A program made the position numbers and the translations under genes. A DNA stretch of 64,000 nt. It comes from Chlorops oryzae (lineage: Eukaryota > Arthropoda > Insecta > Diptera > Chloropidae). Position 1 is the first letter of the stretch. Each line of letters opens with the position of its first letter. The DNA lies in the NCBI GenBank assembly GCA_020466095.1, contig CM035808.1:23326296-23390295 (forward strand). Reading direction: 5' to 3'. Below, piece after piece: positions 12,327-39,373 of the stretch. The notes under the pieces are model-generated. The model worked only from the letters and a program-made list of their open reading frames with translations, had not been told where the DNA came from and searched no databases.

Positions 12327-12772
12327 ATGACCATTCCTGTTCAAAGCCTTTATACATTATTAAGTGTAGGTTATCCAAATATAGAATTGGAATCGGACCT
12401 TGAAACATATCACACTGAATATGGCTATTACGATGACGATCGCGAATGGGTCAATAGAGATGGCCGGCGGTCCAACTGGACCCTTATGCCCCCCATTCAA
12501 AAAGAGATACCCGAGCTAACTCAAGCCGAGGGTAACGACGCGGAAGACAATGTGTATGGGTCACTCTTGACGGACGCGTGGGCCATGGGGATTATTTAGA
12601 CGAGGAGAGGACGCGATATCAGCGGTGGCTTGATAGAGCCGATAAGATTAAGAAAATCTTGAAGCGTCTGAAGCCAAAAAAGGTATGCAATTTCGAACAA
12701 AACAATTTTTGAAATTCCAATAATGAATTTTTTCAAAACTCGTTTCAGCGCGCAAAAACAATACGTATTTAG
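12327..12772 (+). pseudogene. Two-exon gene or pseudogene with one frameshift
   Basis: An ORF from ATG 12327 encodes an acidic, well-balanced protein (for example GYYDDDREWVNRDGRRSNWT) but terminates at 12599. Skipping one base at the G run 12587-12590 lets it continue in the next frame as YLDEERTRYQRWLDRADKIK to a lysine-rich end at 12682. There a GTATGC donor starts a 66-bp intron with a TTTCAG acceptor. Exon 2 (12749-12772) adds seven codons and a TAG. The protein would be about 127 residues. A good intron and continuity across the shift argue for a real gene that is either recently broken or affected by a homopolymer sequencing error. I do not recognise the family. Confidence 0.5.
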
Positions 12773-13182
12773 AAGCAATCATTCAAAGCGCTAAAAATGC
12801 AGCCAATCGCACCCAGTTTTAAGTTTTGTAGAATTTATTATGTTTATATTATGAGTGTTAATGTCAGGGACAATAGAGTAGGAGACGTACCTGTTTGTGC
12901 GATGAAAACGTTGGATAGATGGTGGGGTTTAATTTGGCGGCGATTGCACGACGCGAGTACAGGTTTGATATTTAATTTTTAACTGACAATGGCCTTCTTG
13001 GCCCACTTAAGTTTAAGAACACAAAGATGAATTTGCAAATATTAAATAAAAAAAAGGGGGTTGCCTTCTTGGCGGAAAACTAGTTTAAATTTTTATTGTT
13101 TTTTTTTTTTCTTTTGAGTTATTTTGTTTGTTTTTTTACTGCGGAGCGGCGAAGCGCGTTCTCACGACACGATCAAAGACTA

Positions 13183-13756
13183 AGGCTGCGGTTATAGTAG
13201 ATGCGTAATGAAGTCTTACTACTACGCACGGGCACGCATGTTAAAACAAAAACAAGGGAATGATGTATTGTGGTTATAGCTCTTGCGGCTTTGTAGTGCG
13301 CGCTCGTACACACTTGTACGACCTTTTTGATGCGACGAAATAATTTTGTTTTTCGTCAATTGAACGCACGAATTTGTAGAGCTGGACAATTATCGATAGT
13401 GACCCAAAGATAAATCGAATTGAGAATTTTTCGAATTGTATGTATGTAAATTAGATCTAGATCTCCCATAAGCGTAAGGAGTCCCCCTAAATTGATGGGA
13501 AATCTAGGGAATGTTTTCCTAGGGAAAATTTTCCAAATTAAAAATATATTTATCCCTTAAATGCCAACAGTGAAAACTTAGAAAAACTATTGATGGAGTT
13601 TTCGATAGTTTTCCAGCTCTAAAACTTGAACTTTCGAATGTAAACAAACAAAAGAAGCAACATTTGGTCGCATGCAATGTAACCAACGAAGTTGTATTAA
13701 ATCTTATCTTGCGGAGTCGTAAGACTTAATTTACGCATATACTATAACCGCAGCCT
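13183..13756. mobile_element. Inverted-repeat element with ~46-bp termini (574 bp)
   Basis: The left end AGGCTGCGGTTATAGTAGAT and the reverse complement of the right end (AGGCTGCGGTTATAGTATAT) match, and similarity continues through the AAGTCTTAC block for about 46 bp with a few differences. No ORF is visible in the interior. TA dinucleotides flank the core repeat on both sides, which would suit a TA-targeting superfamily, but the exact ends are uncertain by one base. Confidence 0.75.
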
Positions 13757-14047
13757 AGCTCACTAACTCGCTCTCCTTCTCAACGGGAAGGAGCTTTCTC
13801 AGGAGCTAGCGCTGTAGAAAAATAAAGTACTTGTTAGGACGATTCTTTCGCCGTGCATTAATGGCTCGGCTGCGTAGCGGCCACGGCGAAGAACGAACAA
13901 TGAGAGTTAACCTTTTTTTTATATCAATATGTCTTTTGATTATTTTAATTAATTTGTTAATTGAATTGCTATTAGTATTCATTTCAAACGTAACGGATTT
14001 GTATATGAATAATTTTCAAGTGGTTTTGGTAAACAATATCTTTAGCT

Positions 14048-14355
14048 AATTAGGTTCGAGTCTCACTATTGATTTTGTTGTATTAGCTTAATACAAGTTT
14101 CTTTGGTCAATGAGGACAAATTCCGATTTTTCCAACATTCCAATTGATAGTTTGTCCAATGACCAGCTTTCCAAGATACCTGGCTCCTCATGGAAATCGC
14201 AAATTGGGTTCGAGTCTTTGTGGGAATACTCTTTATATACTGGGAAAAGGTTAGTGACTTTGGTTATATTTAGCAAAGACTACCTCCAAATAGCCGTATT
14301 TCCAAATTATTTGGCTACTAATAGCCAGCTTTCCAGATTGCTAAGCGACTAATGG
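14048..14355 (+). repeat. Right arm of the ~300-bp inverted repeat
   Basis: Reverse-complement partner of 7218-7515. It includes GGTTCGAGTCTCACTATTGA, ACAAATTCCGATTTTTCCAA and TAGCCAGCTTTCCAGATTGC. Similarity stops abruptly near 14355 on the outer side and near 14048 on the inner side. The open frames on both strands here are chance translations of the repeat. Confidence 0.75.
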
Positions 14356-15149
14356 AAATACTTTTCTTGCGCTTGTACTCAGCTGGCAAGTAATCGAAGA
14401 GTACTACAAGCGCAGGGCTGCATCTGATTTTCCGGCTTTACTTCGGTAAAAAAATGAACATGGCAATTTTTTGTTCAAGTATGAAAGTTTTATGCCAGAA
14501 CAGCTGATTTCAGCCCATTTTTGACAGTAAACACGAATACCGATTTCGAAAGTGTAATATTTTTGGCATATATTGAAGAATTTAAGAAGCGTGAATATCG
14601 TTGTGTCTCTCACTTTTGACGATGTTGTAGCGAACAGGCCTCTAATGTGCAAGTATTTACTCCCGAGTCAGACGTGTAAGCCATGTACTACATCATGCTT
14701 CTAATCAACTTTTCTCCCTTCGGTACGTCTCCGTCAACGCAACGTACGTCGAGTAGTTTGACAGCTATCGTCAGGCTGTCGTGCCAATTTTTAAAATCTT
14801 TTTATCAATTGGTATGCAGTGTTACGGCAATAGAAATGGAGGAGAAACTAATTGAGGCTGCACAAATGTTTCCCTGGCAGTTCTACAAAAGCCAAAAGTC
14901 TGATTTATTATCCGTCAGCAAAGTATCAATTATGCGAGCTTCTTCCGTCGCTACGTTAATGTCAATCAAAAACGATGACTAATGACGTACGCCGAACTAT
15001 ATGTGCACTAACCTTAAAGTACAATTGGAAACTGTATGAAAATAGGGCAGTTTTGGACAATTTCGTGCAGTACGGGAACAGACCTAATGTAATACTTGGT
15101 CGTGTCGGACTGTCGGGCCTATTGTACCTGAAGCTTCAGCTAGAGGCCG

Positions 15150-15296
15150 TTTACACGTTAACACATTTCGATAATGAAACACTTTTTGTGGGCTAAGGAC
15201 GCACGGGGATGTGGTATGGTAGCGTTTTTCTCTCTTCCCCCTTCCTCCCTTGCCATCGAAAATTTGTTTCATTATCGAAATGCCTTAACGTGTAAA
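15150..15296. mobile_element. MITE-like element with ~32-bp inverted ends (147 bp)
   Basis: TTTACACGTTAACACATTTC at the left pairs with a right end whose reverse complement is TTTACACGTTAAGGCATTTC, and the match continues through GATAATGAAACA. Only two differences are seen over about 32 bp. The interior is noncoding. It lies about 250 bp upstream of the smt3 start codon, so it could touch the promoter region. Confidence 0.8.
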
Positions 15297-15374
15297 TAGC
15301 GTACTACAAGCCATACGCTGCAACTCGATAACAATGGATGGTGCTAACGATAGTATCGACAGCACTACCGATAA

Positions 15375-15382
15375 TATCGATA
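15375..15382. promoter_or_regulatory. DRE-type motif TATCGATA upstream of smt3
   Basis: A perfect palindromic TATCGATA lies 168 bp upstream of the smt3 ATG. In Drosophila this is the DREF-binding DNA replication-related element, common in housekeeping core promoters. Nearby ATCGATAG-like and GATAGTATCGAC sequences reinforce the cluster. Function here is inferred from position and motif only. Confidence 0.5.
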
Positions 15383-15549
15383 GTTCCAAAAATTGTCGAC
15401 ATATCCAACGCCATGTCCGCCATTTTTCCGCTGATTTCAGAGTTTCTTTCTGTGTAGAGCATTTGTCCGTTTGAAAGAGCGAGCCGGCGAAGTGAAAAAT
15501 ACTTTTGTTTGTGTTTAAGATCGTATTTATATAAAAAAAACAAAGTAAA

Positions 15550-16669
15550 ATGTCCGACGAAAAGAAAGTAAGTAAAAAATAACATAATTAAACGAGTTGG
15601 TGTGGAAATGTGCGAAATAATTAGATGTTAAAGGTCCAGAATGACGCCGACAACATGGCGGGAAAGGGAACGTTCGGGGTGTAGCAGAAAATCGCTTGAC
15701 TTGAGATCTGCACGCTCAATACAATTATGTTCCTAATGTCCATTATATTTGGATCGGAGGAGGCGATGGAATGGGATTGCATTATTTCGATTGAGGAATT
15801 TCTTGAAACTTTTTGATTGAAACACATGTATAGACTTGAAAAAAAGACAAGCCAAGTGCATGGCACAGCATATACATACTTACGCCGCGTCTATATATAC
15901 ATATGAAAGCCGTGTGTATGTACATCTGCTGTCAGCATTGAATTCGTGCAAATTTTTTTCGTGTAATGAAAGTCTTGCTTAAAGTTGAGCTGATCCATTG
16001 TTGAGAGTTTAAATGCTTTTAATAGCTTCCTCAATATTGTATTATGATGGTAATATACCTAAAACTGCTTAAAAAATGAAAAAAAAAATCGGCTATATCG
16101 ACTATTTTTGGTTAGGGTTGAATCTTTGAGTCTTGGGCGACCCGAAACTTCCGTTCAATGGCTTGATCCGAAAATATATAAGTATATATGTCTTGAAAAC
16201 ATTTAACAGTTATTCGTAGGCTATCATAAAATATGTTCATTTTCAGAAATTAATGTACAAAAAAATTTCTAAACTATTAAGCTATACTCTTAACAATAGA
16301 CTTTAACTAAAGACGTTTTTCTTATGCTTTTCTTACAGGGAGGAGAAACTGAGCACATCAACCTTAAAGTTTTAGGACAGGATAACGCGGTAGTCCAGTT
16401 CAAGATCAAGAAACATACACCATTGCGAAAGCTAATGAACGCCTATTGCGATCGTGCAGTAAGTATATTTAAAATGTTGTACCTTGTAAATATAATAAGC
16501 ACCAATGTCTAACTGAAAATTTTCATCTCTTCAGGGCTTGTCGATGCAAGTTGTTCGATTCCGCTTTGACGGACAACCTATAAACGAAAATGATACGCCC
16601 ACATCGCTTGAAATGGAGGAGGGCGATACGATTGAAGTATACCAGCAGCAAACTGGGGGATTTGCTTAA
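15550..16669 (+). CDS. smt3: SUMO (small ubiquitin-like modifier)
   Basis: Three coding exons, 15550-15567, 16339-16458 and 16535-16669, all phase 0 with GTAAGT donors and CAG acceptors, encode 90 residues, the usual length of fly SUMO. The protein begins [20 protein letters not shown], has the ubiquitin beta-grasp fold region (about residues 12-86), and ends ...YQQQTGGFA. The diglycine at 87-88 is what the SUMO protease exposes, by removing FA, before E1/E2 (Uba2/lwr) conjugation to substrate lysines. It acts mainly in the nucleus. Splicing keeps the reading frame exactly. A DRE motif lies upstream, and AATAAA-type signals near 17178 could end the 3' UTR. Identity is very secure. No truncation is seen. 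Confidence 0.97.
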
Positions 16670-17357
16670 ATGTTGAATATGTACTCCTACCAGACCGGAT
16701 AAATTGAAAAATAACGTTACATTTAAGCAGATTTAAAGCAGCGACATTTTCATAGAATTTTTTTTTTTTTTTTTACTACAAACCCTCAATATAAGTTCAG
16801 AAAGCGAGTCATTATATAATTCCATGCCACGTAAAATTTGAAATCAGACGTAGCACCATCGTCCCAGAATTATCGTAATTTCGTATTGGCTTGGAAAGTG
16901 AGTAAGAAATAAAGTGGAGATATATATTCAAATAATTGAAATCGAAAACTCGAAAACAGGAAAGAGTATGTAGTCGAAAAAAAAAAAACAAAAAACAAAC
17001 AAAAAACCATGCTTGTCTCCAGATTATTGTAACGTATACACACATTCTGTTATAGTCGTAATGTATTTCTACTTTTTATGGTCGCAACATAATTACAAAA
17101 ACAACTTTCAAGTATATACGGAAATCGAGACTCTTAAAAACTTGTAAGTTTAGTTTATATCTAATGTAATTTAACTATAATAAAATGGAAAAAACTAAAC
17201 AAAAGAAATTGTCTAATTATTTAGTCGCTAATTATGTCTAGAAGGCTGAAGCTTGCATTTCTCTACATATCGCACTTCGTTTTTCTTAAAAAATTAATAA
17301 ATGATTAATAAAAGACATTGAGTTTTATATACCTGTATCCTTGTTGGAAATAAACAG

Positions 17358-17464
17358 TCCTAAATGAATATTCCCCGGGAATTTTTTCCTTAGAAATTTT
17401 TCACGGAATGGTAGAATTTTTTTTCAATTCCGCGCGGAAAAACTCCTCGGGAATATTTAGAATC
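17358..17464. mobile_element. Small inverted-repeat element (ATTCTAAATATTCCCGGGG family)
   Basis: CTAAATGAATATTCCCCGGG at the left faces CTCGGGAATATTTAGAATC at the right. The same terminal sequence recurs at 39865-40082 and as single ends near 28614, 32552 and 23628. It therefore defines a MITE-like family present several times in this window. The interior has no coding potential. Confidence 0.65.
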
Positions 17465-18744
17465 GGGCTGAAAGATAGACTTCCATGCGTCGATGAACTT
17501 TCTTTTTGTGCCAATCTAAAGCATGAAAAATGATGCTATGGCCAAGCAAACCAGAAATAATTGAGATACGTCATTTAGGTAACTGGAACTTTGGGTCATT
17601 CTGCGATAATGTTACGTATCAAATTGCAATAGAATCCGTTTATAACAATAATCAAGAATCCTGCGACACACAAAACTGTTTTGGAATACCTACAGAACAG
17701 AATCAACTGTACTTATGTCCCCAGCAAAAACTAAATGTAAAATCGTTTAAAAGAAGCAAAAATACCTAAATATTTTTAGTTTTTAATTTATATATTCAGT
17801 GCATCCTGGTTGGGTATCCTCGGTATAGAAGTTCGAAAGTTTAGATAATGAAATGCTTACCCAAAATATGAATGAAGCTGTTAAAAAAAACAATTACTCT
17901 TCATATAGACTGCTGTGAATAATTTCCTTGCTCATTTGTGATACCGTATACAAAATGCATGGTGCATGTTTTTTACAAAATTGAGGTTATGTTTAGCTGG
18001 TTCACAAATTTCTTTTGGATCCATCTTGAATCAGAACACAAGTAAATCTGAATTAGCAAGGATTATGAAAAAAATTGATTTTAAAATGCTTTGAACTATG
18101 TTTTGACAGTCTTAATTTTGCAAAAAAAAAAAAAAAAAAAAAAGCATGATTTTTCACTTGCAATTCTACTTGCTACGAATGAATGCTTGATACCTTATTA
18201 AATAGAGTCAGTGAACTTCTAGCAAATGTGTACCAGGCCGCAAATTGGACATAATGATAGTTTGACATTATTCAATTGTGGGTTCAAATGACGCTGTTTA
18301 GGAAAGGAGAACTGGCCTATGCCTTGCATTTCGACTTCAAACGATAGTTTAGACAAGTTCATGTCTTTTTGACAACTTTTTAAACGAAAATCAAAATTAT
18401 GATAGCTGTAAAAGCAGGTTTAATTCTGATGGTAGTGTCGTTATTTGAGCCCTAACTCAGCAAGAACATTTTAGTTTGCTTAGATATCTATAAGCTCAGA
18501 TTGTAATTAAACCCGATTTATTTGGACATTTTAAAATGCACCAAAAATAGTGCATGTAAGCGTCGAAGGCTTATATAGAAATCCCGCTTATAAGCATCAC
18601 CAGTGCTTATTTAGAAATCCCGCTTATAAGGACAGCAAAAAACACTAAGCCGATTTATTCAATAAAAGATACCTACAAAAGTAAATGTTTTTTGTAAAAA
18701 AAAAAAATTCCAATGTATAAAGTTATATTTTGCTTCATATTGAT

Positions 18745-18782
18745 TGGATTCAGCCGGTACTTATAAGCGGGGAATACTGTAT
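18745..18782 (-). mobile_element. Possible pogo/Tigger-type terminal sequence
   Basis: Read on the minus strand, TACAGTATTCCCCGCTTATA followed by AGTACCGGC resembles the CAGT...CTTATAAG termini of pogo-like elements. Related AATCCCGCTTATAAG blocks occur at about 18580 and 18620. I cannot find the opposite end, so this is a fragment at best. The flanking 17.8-18.5 kb sequence shows nothing else. Confidence 0.3.
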
Positions 18783-19183
18783 TTACTTTGCATAATGATC
18801 GTATGGCAACCTGCCGTTGCATATTATATTGCACAAATTTTTTGCTTTGCGTATTCTATTGAACGGAAGGCCAACCCGAATCCATTTCACCAATATCTTG
18901 GATATTGCGAGGGGTAAGCTGTAAAAAATCGATGAGTCATCAAAACGACTCATTGCGTATTTCACAATTTAGGTGTAGAGAAATGTAAAATTTTTTGTTT
19001 TTGTTTTCTTTATTTTGCGTCATTTTTGCATTTATTTAGTTTAACCTTTTCTTGCAATTCCACAATTGATTTTTTGAAGGGATAACAAAAAGTCCTGCAT
19101 GTAAGCGCCACTTTATCGCTTTAAAGTACTTACACCAAAGTACTCGAATGCGCCCGTTTACACGTGCGTCAACATCGTTCACT

Positions 19184-19649
19184 CCCTGTAGAAAGCTGTT
19201 AAGCAATTTGCCTAAAAGAACTAGTACTTTCACCAGTACTAAAAGAACTAGTGCAATGTTTGGGTAAGTTTGCACCATAACTATACTAGTGATCAGTGGA
19301 ATAATTGCATTCATTATTTGAGGCGTTATAAATTGATAATAAATACACAACCGAATGGTTTTCTTTTATTATAAATATTTATTTCCATTTTGTACTGAAA
19401 AAGAAAATGCACGATTCTGTAAACTTTTTCCCGTAAACATCACTAGTATTTAACTGGTGCAAATTTACCCAATCGGATCGAAAAGTACTAGAATAATTCT
19501 GGTGCATACTGTACTAGTGCTTAACTGTACAGATGTTATACTGATTTTCGACAGAATTTTATATGGACACGGGTATAGAAAAGAACTAGTACTGGTGGCT
19601 TTTGTACTAGTAAAGTACTTGTGCGACACTAGTTCAAATTCCTACAGGG
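19184..19649. mobile_element. Inverted-repeat element rich in ACTAGT sites
   Basis: The element begins CCCTGTAGAAAGC and ends CCTACAGGG, giving a short (8-10 bp) terminal inverted repeat. The interior contains many ACTAGT/AGTACT palindromes (for example near 19220, 19245, 19287, 19443 and 19585) arranged as internal inverted repeats. The whole segment could fold extensively. The open frames at 19036-19350 and 19457-19657 are incidental. Confidence 0.5.
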
Positions 19650-19974
19650 CTGTTTAAGCGGCCCGCACACAGCGCAGCATGTAAGTATGTATTAGTGAAA
19701 TGCAAGAGTATGTGTCACACCTACGACGCAGCGCTGATTACCCATGAAGTTTTCAAAGTCGTCTTCAAAAATTATAGTGGTCCTCAAGGTTCGCGAATAG
19801 CCTTCGTAAATTTTGCGATCGCAAATTTTCCGACGTTTTCGGAAAAAACCCTATTATGCCGAGGCTCAGCTAAATTCAAGCATTTTTGAAAAAAAATCAT
19901 CCATATTCGATCCGCCAGTTTGCTTTTTCGGAAAAAAGCTAAGATTTCGCCCCCTGTTGGCTTCGCTCACCAAC

Positions 19975-20400
19975 CCTCCAACGACCCCTTCGCCATCACC
20001 CTCTCTCCTTTTCACCCTCTCACCCTCTTTCACTCTCACTATCTCAGCCTCTCACCCTCACAACCGACCAACCTCCCACCCCCTCTCCCTATCACCATCT
20101 CACCCCACTTTTCATTTTTGAAAAAAGTCAGACGATCGCTTCACCATCTCTTTCTCTCTCTCCCATCCAACCTTCCCACCCTCTCACCATCTCAACATCC
20201 CTCCTTCCCTCTCACCATATCTCTCCCCCTTTCACCCTATCCATCTCTCCTTCTTTCTCTCTCTCTCCTTCTTTCTCTCTCTCTCCTTCTCTCCCTCTCC
20301 CTCTCACGCTCTCATCTTACTCTCACGCTCTCTCCCCCTCTCCCTCTCACCCTCTCACCATCACCCTCTCTCCGTCTGTCCCAATCACCCACTTTCCATT
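19975..20400. repeat. Pyrimidine-rich CTCTC/CACC tract
   Basis: About 420 bp of near-pure pyrimidine on the + strand, built from CTCTCACCCTCTC and CTTTCTCTCTCTC motifs. It is punctuated by two copies of TTTTTGAAAAAAGTCAG (near 20113 and 20399). The 161-aa open frame through it is an S/P/L low-complexity translation of the tract and not a gene. Such tracts can form triplex (H-DNA) structures. Confidence 0.8.
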
Positions 20401-21099
20401 TTTGAAAAAAGTCAGCCATATTGGATCCGCCACACAAAAATAAAAGTACACGCGAAAAAAAAAACTTTTTTGTATAATAGAGAGATGTATATCATTTAAT
20501 AAACTGTCATTCATATTCTATATTCTGTATATCAAACCAATGCGTGCGAAGAGTTAGATAAGAGAAACTATAGTTGCGGGAAGGAGAGGTCCGACCTTTG
20601 TTGATGTTTTTTGCAAAAATCTTCGAAGTTTGTCTTTCCAATCTTCCTTCGCCAGGTTTCTTTTGGTCGAACTTTACTATCCAGCCCGAATCGAACCGAG
20701 GCGCTAATCGTCACTATGAAAAATTTCCCTCAAAGTGCTATTATTAATATGGATACCCTTTAGATTCTATACTCTTTGCGTTGAGTACATAGCTGCTGTT
20801 GCAGTTTTATTTTCTGTAGGAACGAAGCTAGCGCAGTGTTATTTCTCAATGTACGTTCTAAGTTTGTCACCATTAAGTAGGCACCACAGGTCCTGTCGAG
20901 CCCTCTCCTGGTTACCACGCTTTCCGGCACTGAGTTCATATCTATTCGAATGGACCAATCCTCGCATGGCCGCCCTGCTTCGGCATAGATTACCATTGGA
21001 TCTTTATGGGCGAGTACGCAACGAATGAAGATAGCGACCTTGAGTTGGGACACTTTTCTTGTAGTAGATAATGTCACCCGCAACACATGAGTACTGACA

Positions 21100-22590
21100 T
21101 ATATTCAATACATTTTTTTAATATACGGACATGGACAATTCCACCTAAAACGGCACTACAGGTCGCTCTACCCTTGAGAATCACATACTTTTTTATTATT
21201 ATGAGCTGAAGCCTTAGAACTGGGTGTGACAGTCATAATGTTATTGCCCATAAATAAATTACAGTCCAATAGCAGGGCGAATAATTCATTTTAGGCTAAA
21301 AACCGGGTATACTTAATATCGTCGTATTAGCTCATTATAAAATATAGATCATTTTGTTGGCCAAATATTAATGCAGTTTATTTGTTTCAAAATATTAAGA
21401 TTTTGTTGAACCGTTCCTTGCGAGTTCTTGTACATTTATATCCATATTTCGTATACTTTTACAGCTAAGAATCATAGTCCTCTTCATATAAATCTAAAAG
21501 TATATAGAACTGGTTTCATTTAAGCTGATCGGGGAATTCTAAACCCCTCAACTCATCCAATTTAGTCGAAAAATCTAATCCTTTTGCTTTGAATTATTTT
21601 TGGAACTGGAACTTTTATGGCTAACATTTTTTCGGTTATTTTATTTTATTTATATATATATATATATTTATATGAACTTGTATTTTAAGTTTTTTTTTCG
21701 TATACGTATGTTTAGTAGAAACATTTGCTTCTTCCGAGTAAGATCAGTTCGAATCAAAACTCAGTTGAAACTGATGTCCTAGTAGTGAATTCTTATACTG
21801 CCTATACTCATATTAATATTGCATCATATATTCATTCATGTTATCAAATAAAATTAATTTACTTGTCGTAATAGTAGTTATTATTATCATAAAAACGATC
21901 CGGCTAAGACGTGGTATACATGGGTTTCTTCAATATTGCCATTAAAATAGTTGGAATTTACGATTTGTCATATTCCTCTTCTTGTTGGTTTTTTCAAAAA
22001 TCTTTAGTATACATTGAATAATTTGCATTTTGTGTCACACTGAACTTAGGTTATTTTCGAACAATAATTTAACAGCAAAAACGATTTAAGTTAAGTACGT
22101 GAATTTGTAAATTTTGTATCAATTATGCAATTAGAATTAGTAGTATACGTGATTTCGTTTGTAGTATACATTGGTTGCAGATTTCGTTTTACGCTTAGAA
22201 TACGTTTATTTATACTATAATAATAAAAAGGATTACGTATATCTGGTGCTTCTTAAATTACGAAAGTAGGTTCCTTTTTCATTTTTGTTTTAGGAAACAC
22301 GAAATGGTAGCGAAAAGAAAAGAAGCTTAAATTAATATAATAATGAACAGAGCTTTGCAAACAAAAACAGTCGCAATCGGATCCGATGCCACATGCCGTG
22401 GATGACCAAGTTTTAGCGGTCATTTTGAATTTAAGTTCATTCTGTTTTCTTTTTTTTTAACGACCAATGACTATTATGCAACAAATTAAAGTAAAACATT
22501 GAAACACAACACCCAGAGAAAAAGCAACATGCATATATAAAAAAAAAAAGCCGTTTAGAATAGTTTAGCTACCACACACAGAAATTTAAT
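21100..22590. other. No recognisable gene; probable exd 3' region
   Basis: AT-rich sequence directly downstream of the exd stop codon on its strand. It probably includes the exd 3' UTR; several TTTATT (AATAAA on the minus strand) hexamers occur, for example near 22204, but I cannot choose a cleavage site. No coding exon or transposon terminus is evident. Confidence 0.4.
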
Positions 22591-22597
22591 ACCGCCC

Positions 22598-37583
<14,986 letters not shown>

Positions 37584-37958
37584 TGTGCTACAATATAAAA
37601 GGTGGAAAATTTTATGTTTTTAATTAGTACTTTGTGGATTACATGTGCAATTGAATGAAAAACAAACGATTGATTTTTTTCCAAAATTGCATATTTACCT
37701 TTACAATTAAAGAATGCTCTGCTCCGCCATTAACAACCAATAGATACAGATACTAGGGATGGATTAATTCGATATTCGATTGTTCGAAACTGGAGTAGAC
37801 ATCGATTTTTTTACGAGTTTCGGGAATCGAAGTGTAGAATGTTAATATAAATACCAATATACAAAACCATTTAATCGTGTATAGAACAAATCTATCATCA
37901 AGGTGGCGGTAATATGGTTTGGCGCTCATATAATATAATTTTGCGCTGTTTGTATTCT

Positions 37959-37966
37959 TATCGATA
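37959..37966. promoter_or_regulatory. DRE-type motif TATCGATA upstream of exd
   Basis: A perfect TATCGATA lies 376 bp upstream of the exd start codon. It is followed by an AACGATAG-like sequence and precedes the region where the exd transcript probably starts. A second TATCGATA is at 39381-39388 in the exd-phl interval. In flies this palindrome is bound by DREF at housekeeping promoters; use here is inferred. Confidence 0.4.
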
Positions 37967-39212
37967 CTTTAACGATAGCCGCAATTGTTCTTGTCTTGCT
38001 TATCACCAACACCACGTCTCGACGAGAAAGTTCTGAAGACTCTGATATGCTGAAATTCACAAAGGGGACTTCTTACCGACGAATTGATTGCAAGATATTT
38101 ATAATAAGACGTATGAATTATAAGTTATCACAGGCAACTTAACACTTATCCCCTTGTAAATTTTAAATTTATTTTTAATTTATCGAGCCTTAACCGTAAA
38201 AACCAATTTTAGAGGAGAATGCCTATTGTAAAGCACTTGACAGACATAGCAAGATATTTTTAACCATGATGTTAAGATCATAGGCAACTACACTATGTGT
38301 AATTTTAAAAGTTATTTGAGCCTAACCGATAAACATTTTTATAGACAATCACATTGTAAAGTTTTGAATAGATATTACTATGCTGGTACTCATTAGAATG
38401 CAAATCATGTAAAAGACATACCAAAGAAATTTAAACGAAAATTTTTCAGAATTTTATTATTCGGAAACAAATAGTACATATTTTAATACTTTCTTATTTT
38501 ACATAAATGTAACTATAGCAGAAAAATGCAAATGAATTGATTTCTTGCAGAATTTTGACAAGTATGGTCATTTGATTGTATAACAATATCAATACGATTT
38601 TTCATGGATTCTTTTAGATACAATGGAGAAAACCTTCAAATAGCTACCAAAAATGTTATAATTTCGTTAAGATGTTTAAGCATTATTAATATCGCTGTTA
38701 ATATAAAGAATTGCCGCTTTATTCTGAACGTAGATATCGCACATTTTAATTTACAGTGTTTCGTTCACTTTTCTCACAGGACATATGACAGTTATTGTCC
38801 ATCTGTAGTGCACTAAAAGTCTGATAGTTTACACCTTATTTCTCGAATGTAATAGAAATTTTGCTGACATCTACGAACTGGACTAGCTATAACGGATAAA
38901 TTGTTTTTGCTGTAAAATCATAATGGTCAATTTTACAGCTATGGAATTTTGAGAGATGATGCAAATAACCGCGACCTAAACATTTTGATTTTAAAAAAAA
39001 ATCCATAACCGTGTCGCTTACGTCTTTTTGGCGGTTAAGGCTAGATATGTATCTATGTTCTTTGCGTCCATAAAAAATGTTCATGAATGACGAAATAGTA
39101 TGTATGAAAAAGATAAAGGCCAAGACGATGAGACGAACGTAATATATATGCATTGGTCAAAACCACATATTACGTCAAAACTGTGGCAAGACAACTATTG
39201 ATGACTCCATAC

Positions 39213-39373
39213 AGACCTCCTACACTAGTCAATTATTGACGTCAATTTTCACTTTTTGGGGCGAGCGAATTGCGAGAATTTACAGAAAAATTAGGGTTTT
39301 TTGGTATTGATAACATAACTCTAAAAGCGAATAAGAATTGACGGTCAATAATTGCATAGTGCAAAAGGCCTCT
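39213..39373. mobile_element. MITE-like element (CTACACTAGTCAATTATTG family), 160 bp
   Basis: AGACCTCCTACACTAGTCAA at the left faces ATTGCATAGTGCAAAAGGCC at the right. TCAATTATTGACGTCAATTT is mirrored by AGAATTGACGGTCAATAATT. The same termini bound the element at 45277-45486. The interior is noncoding. Confidence 0.7.

Noticed and set aside
14048..14075. GGTTCGAGTCTCAC as a tRNA T-arm
   Set aside because: The bases flanking the loop do not form a 5-bp stem, and no D- or anticodon arm can be drawn.
14836..15196. Possible MADF-like fragment (MEEKLIEAAQMFPWQFYKSQ)
   Set aside because: Only the first dozen residues resemble a MADF start; the rest lacks the domain pattern and the second frame is unrelated. 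Too weak to call.
17530..17769. 79-aa cysteine-containing ORF downstream of smt3
   Set aside because: ATG-initiated with reasonable composition, but it shows no recognisable domain, promoter or partner exon, and it lies beside transposon ends. Not distinguishable from chance.
19920..20405. 161-aa open frame
   Set aside because: It is a translation of the pyrimidine-rich CTCTC tract, entirely S/P/L low complexity, with an overlapping frame of the same kind.
20760..21086. Overlapping 97-aa and 108-aa frames on opposite strands
   Set aside because: Neither strand shows a family motif; the GC-richer block lengthens both frames at once, which is typical of shadows.
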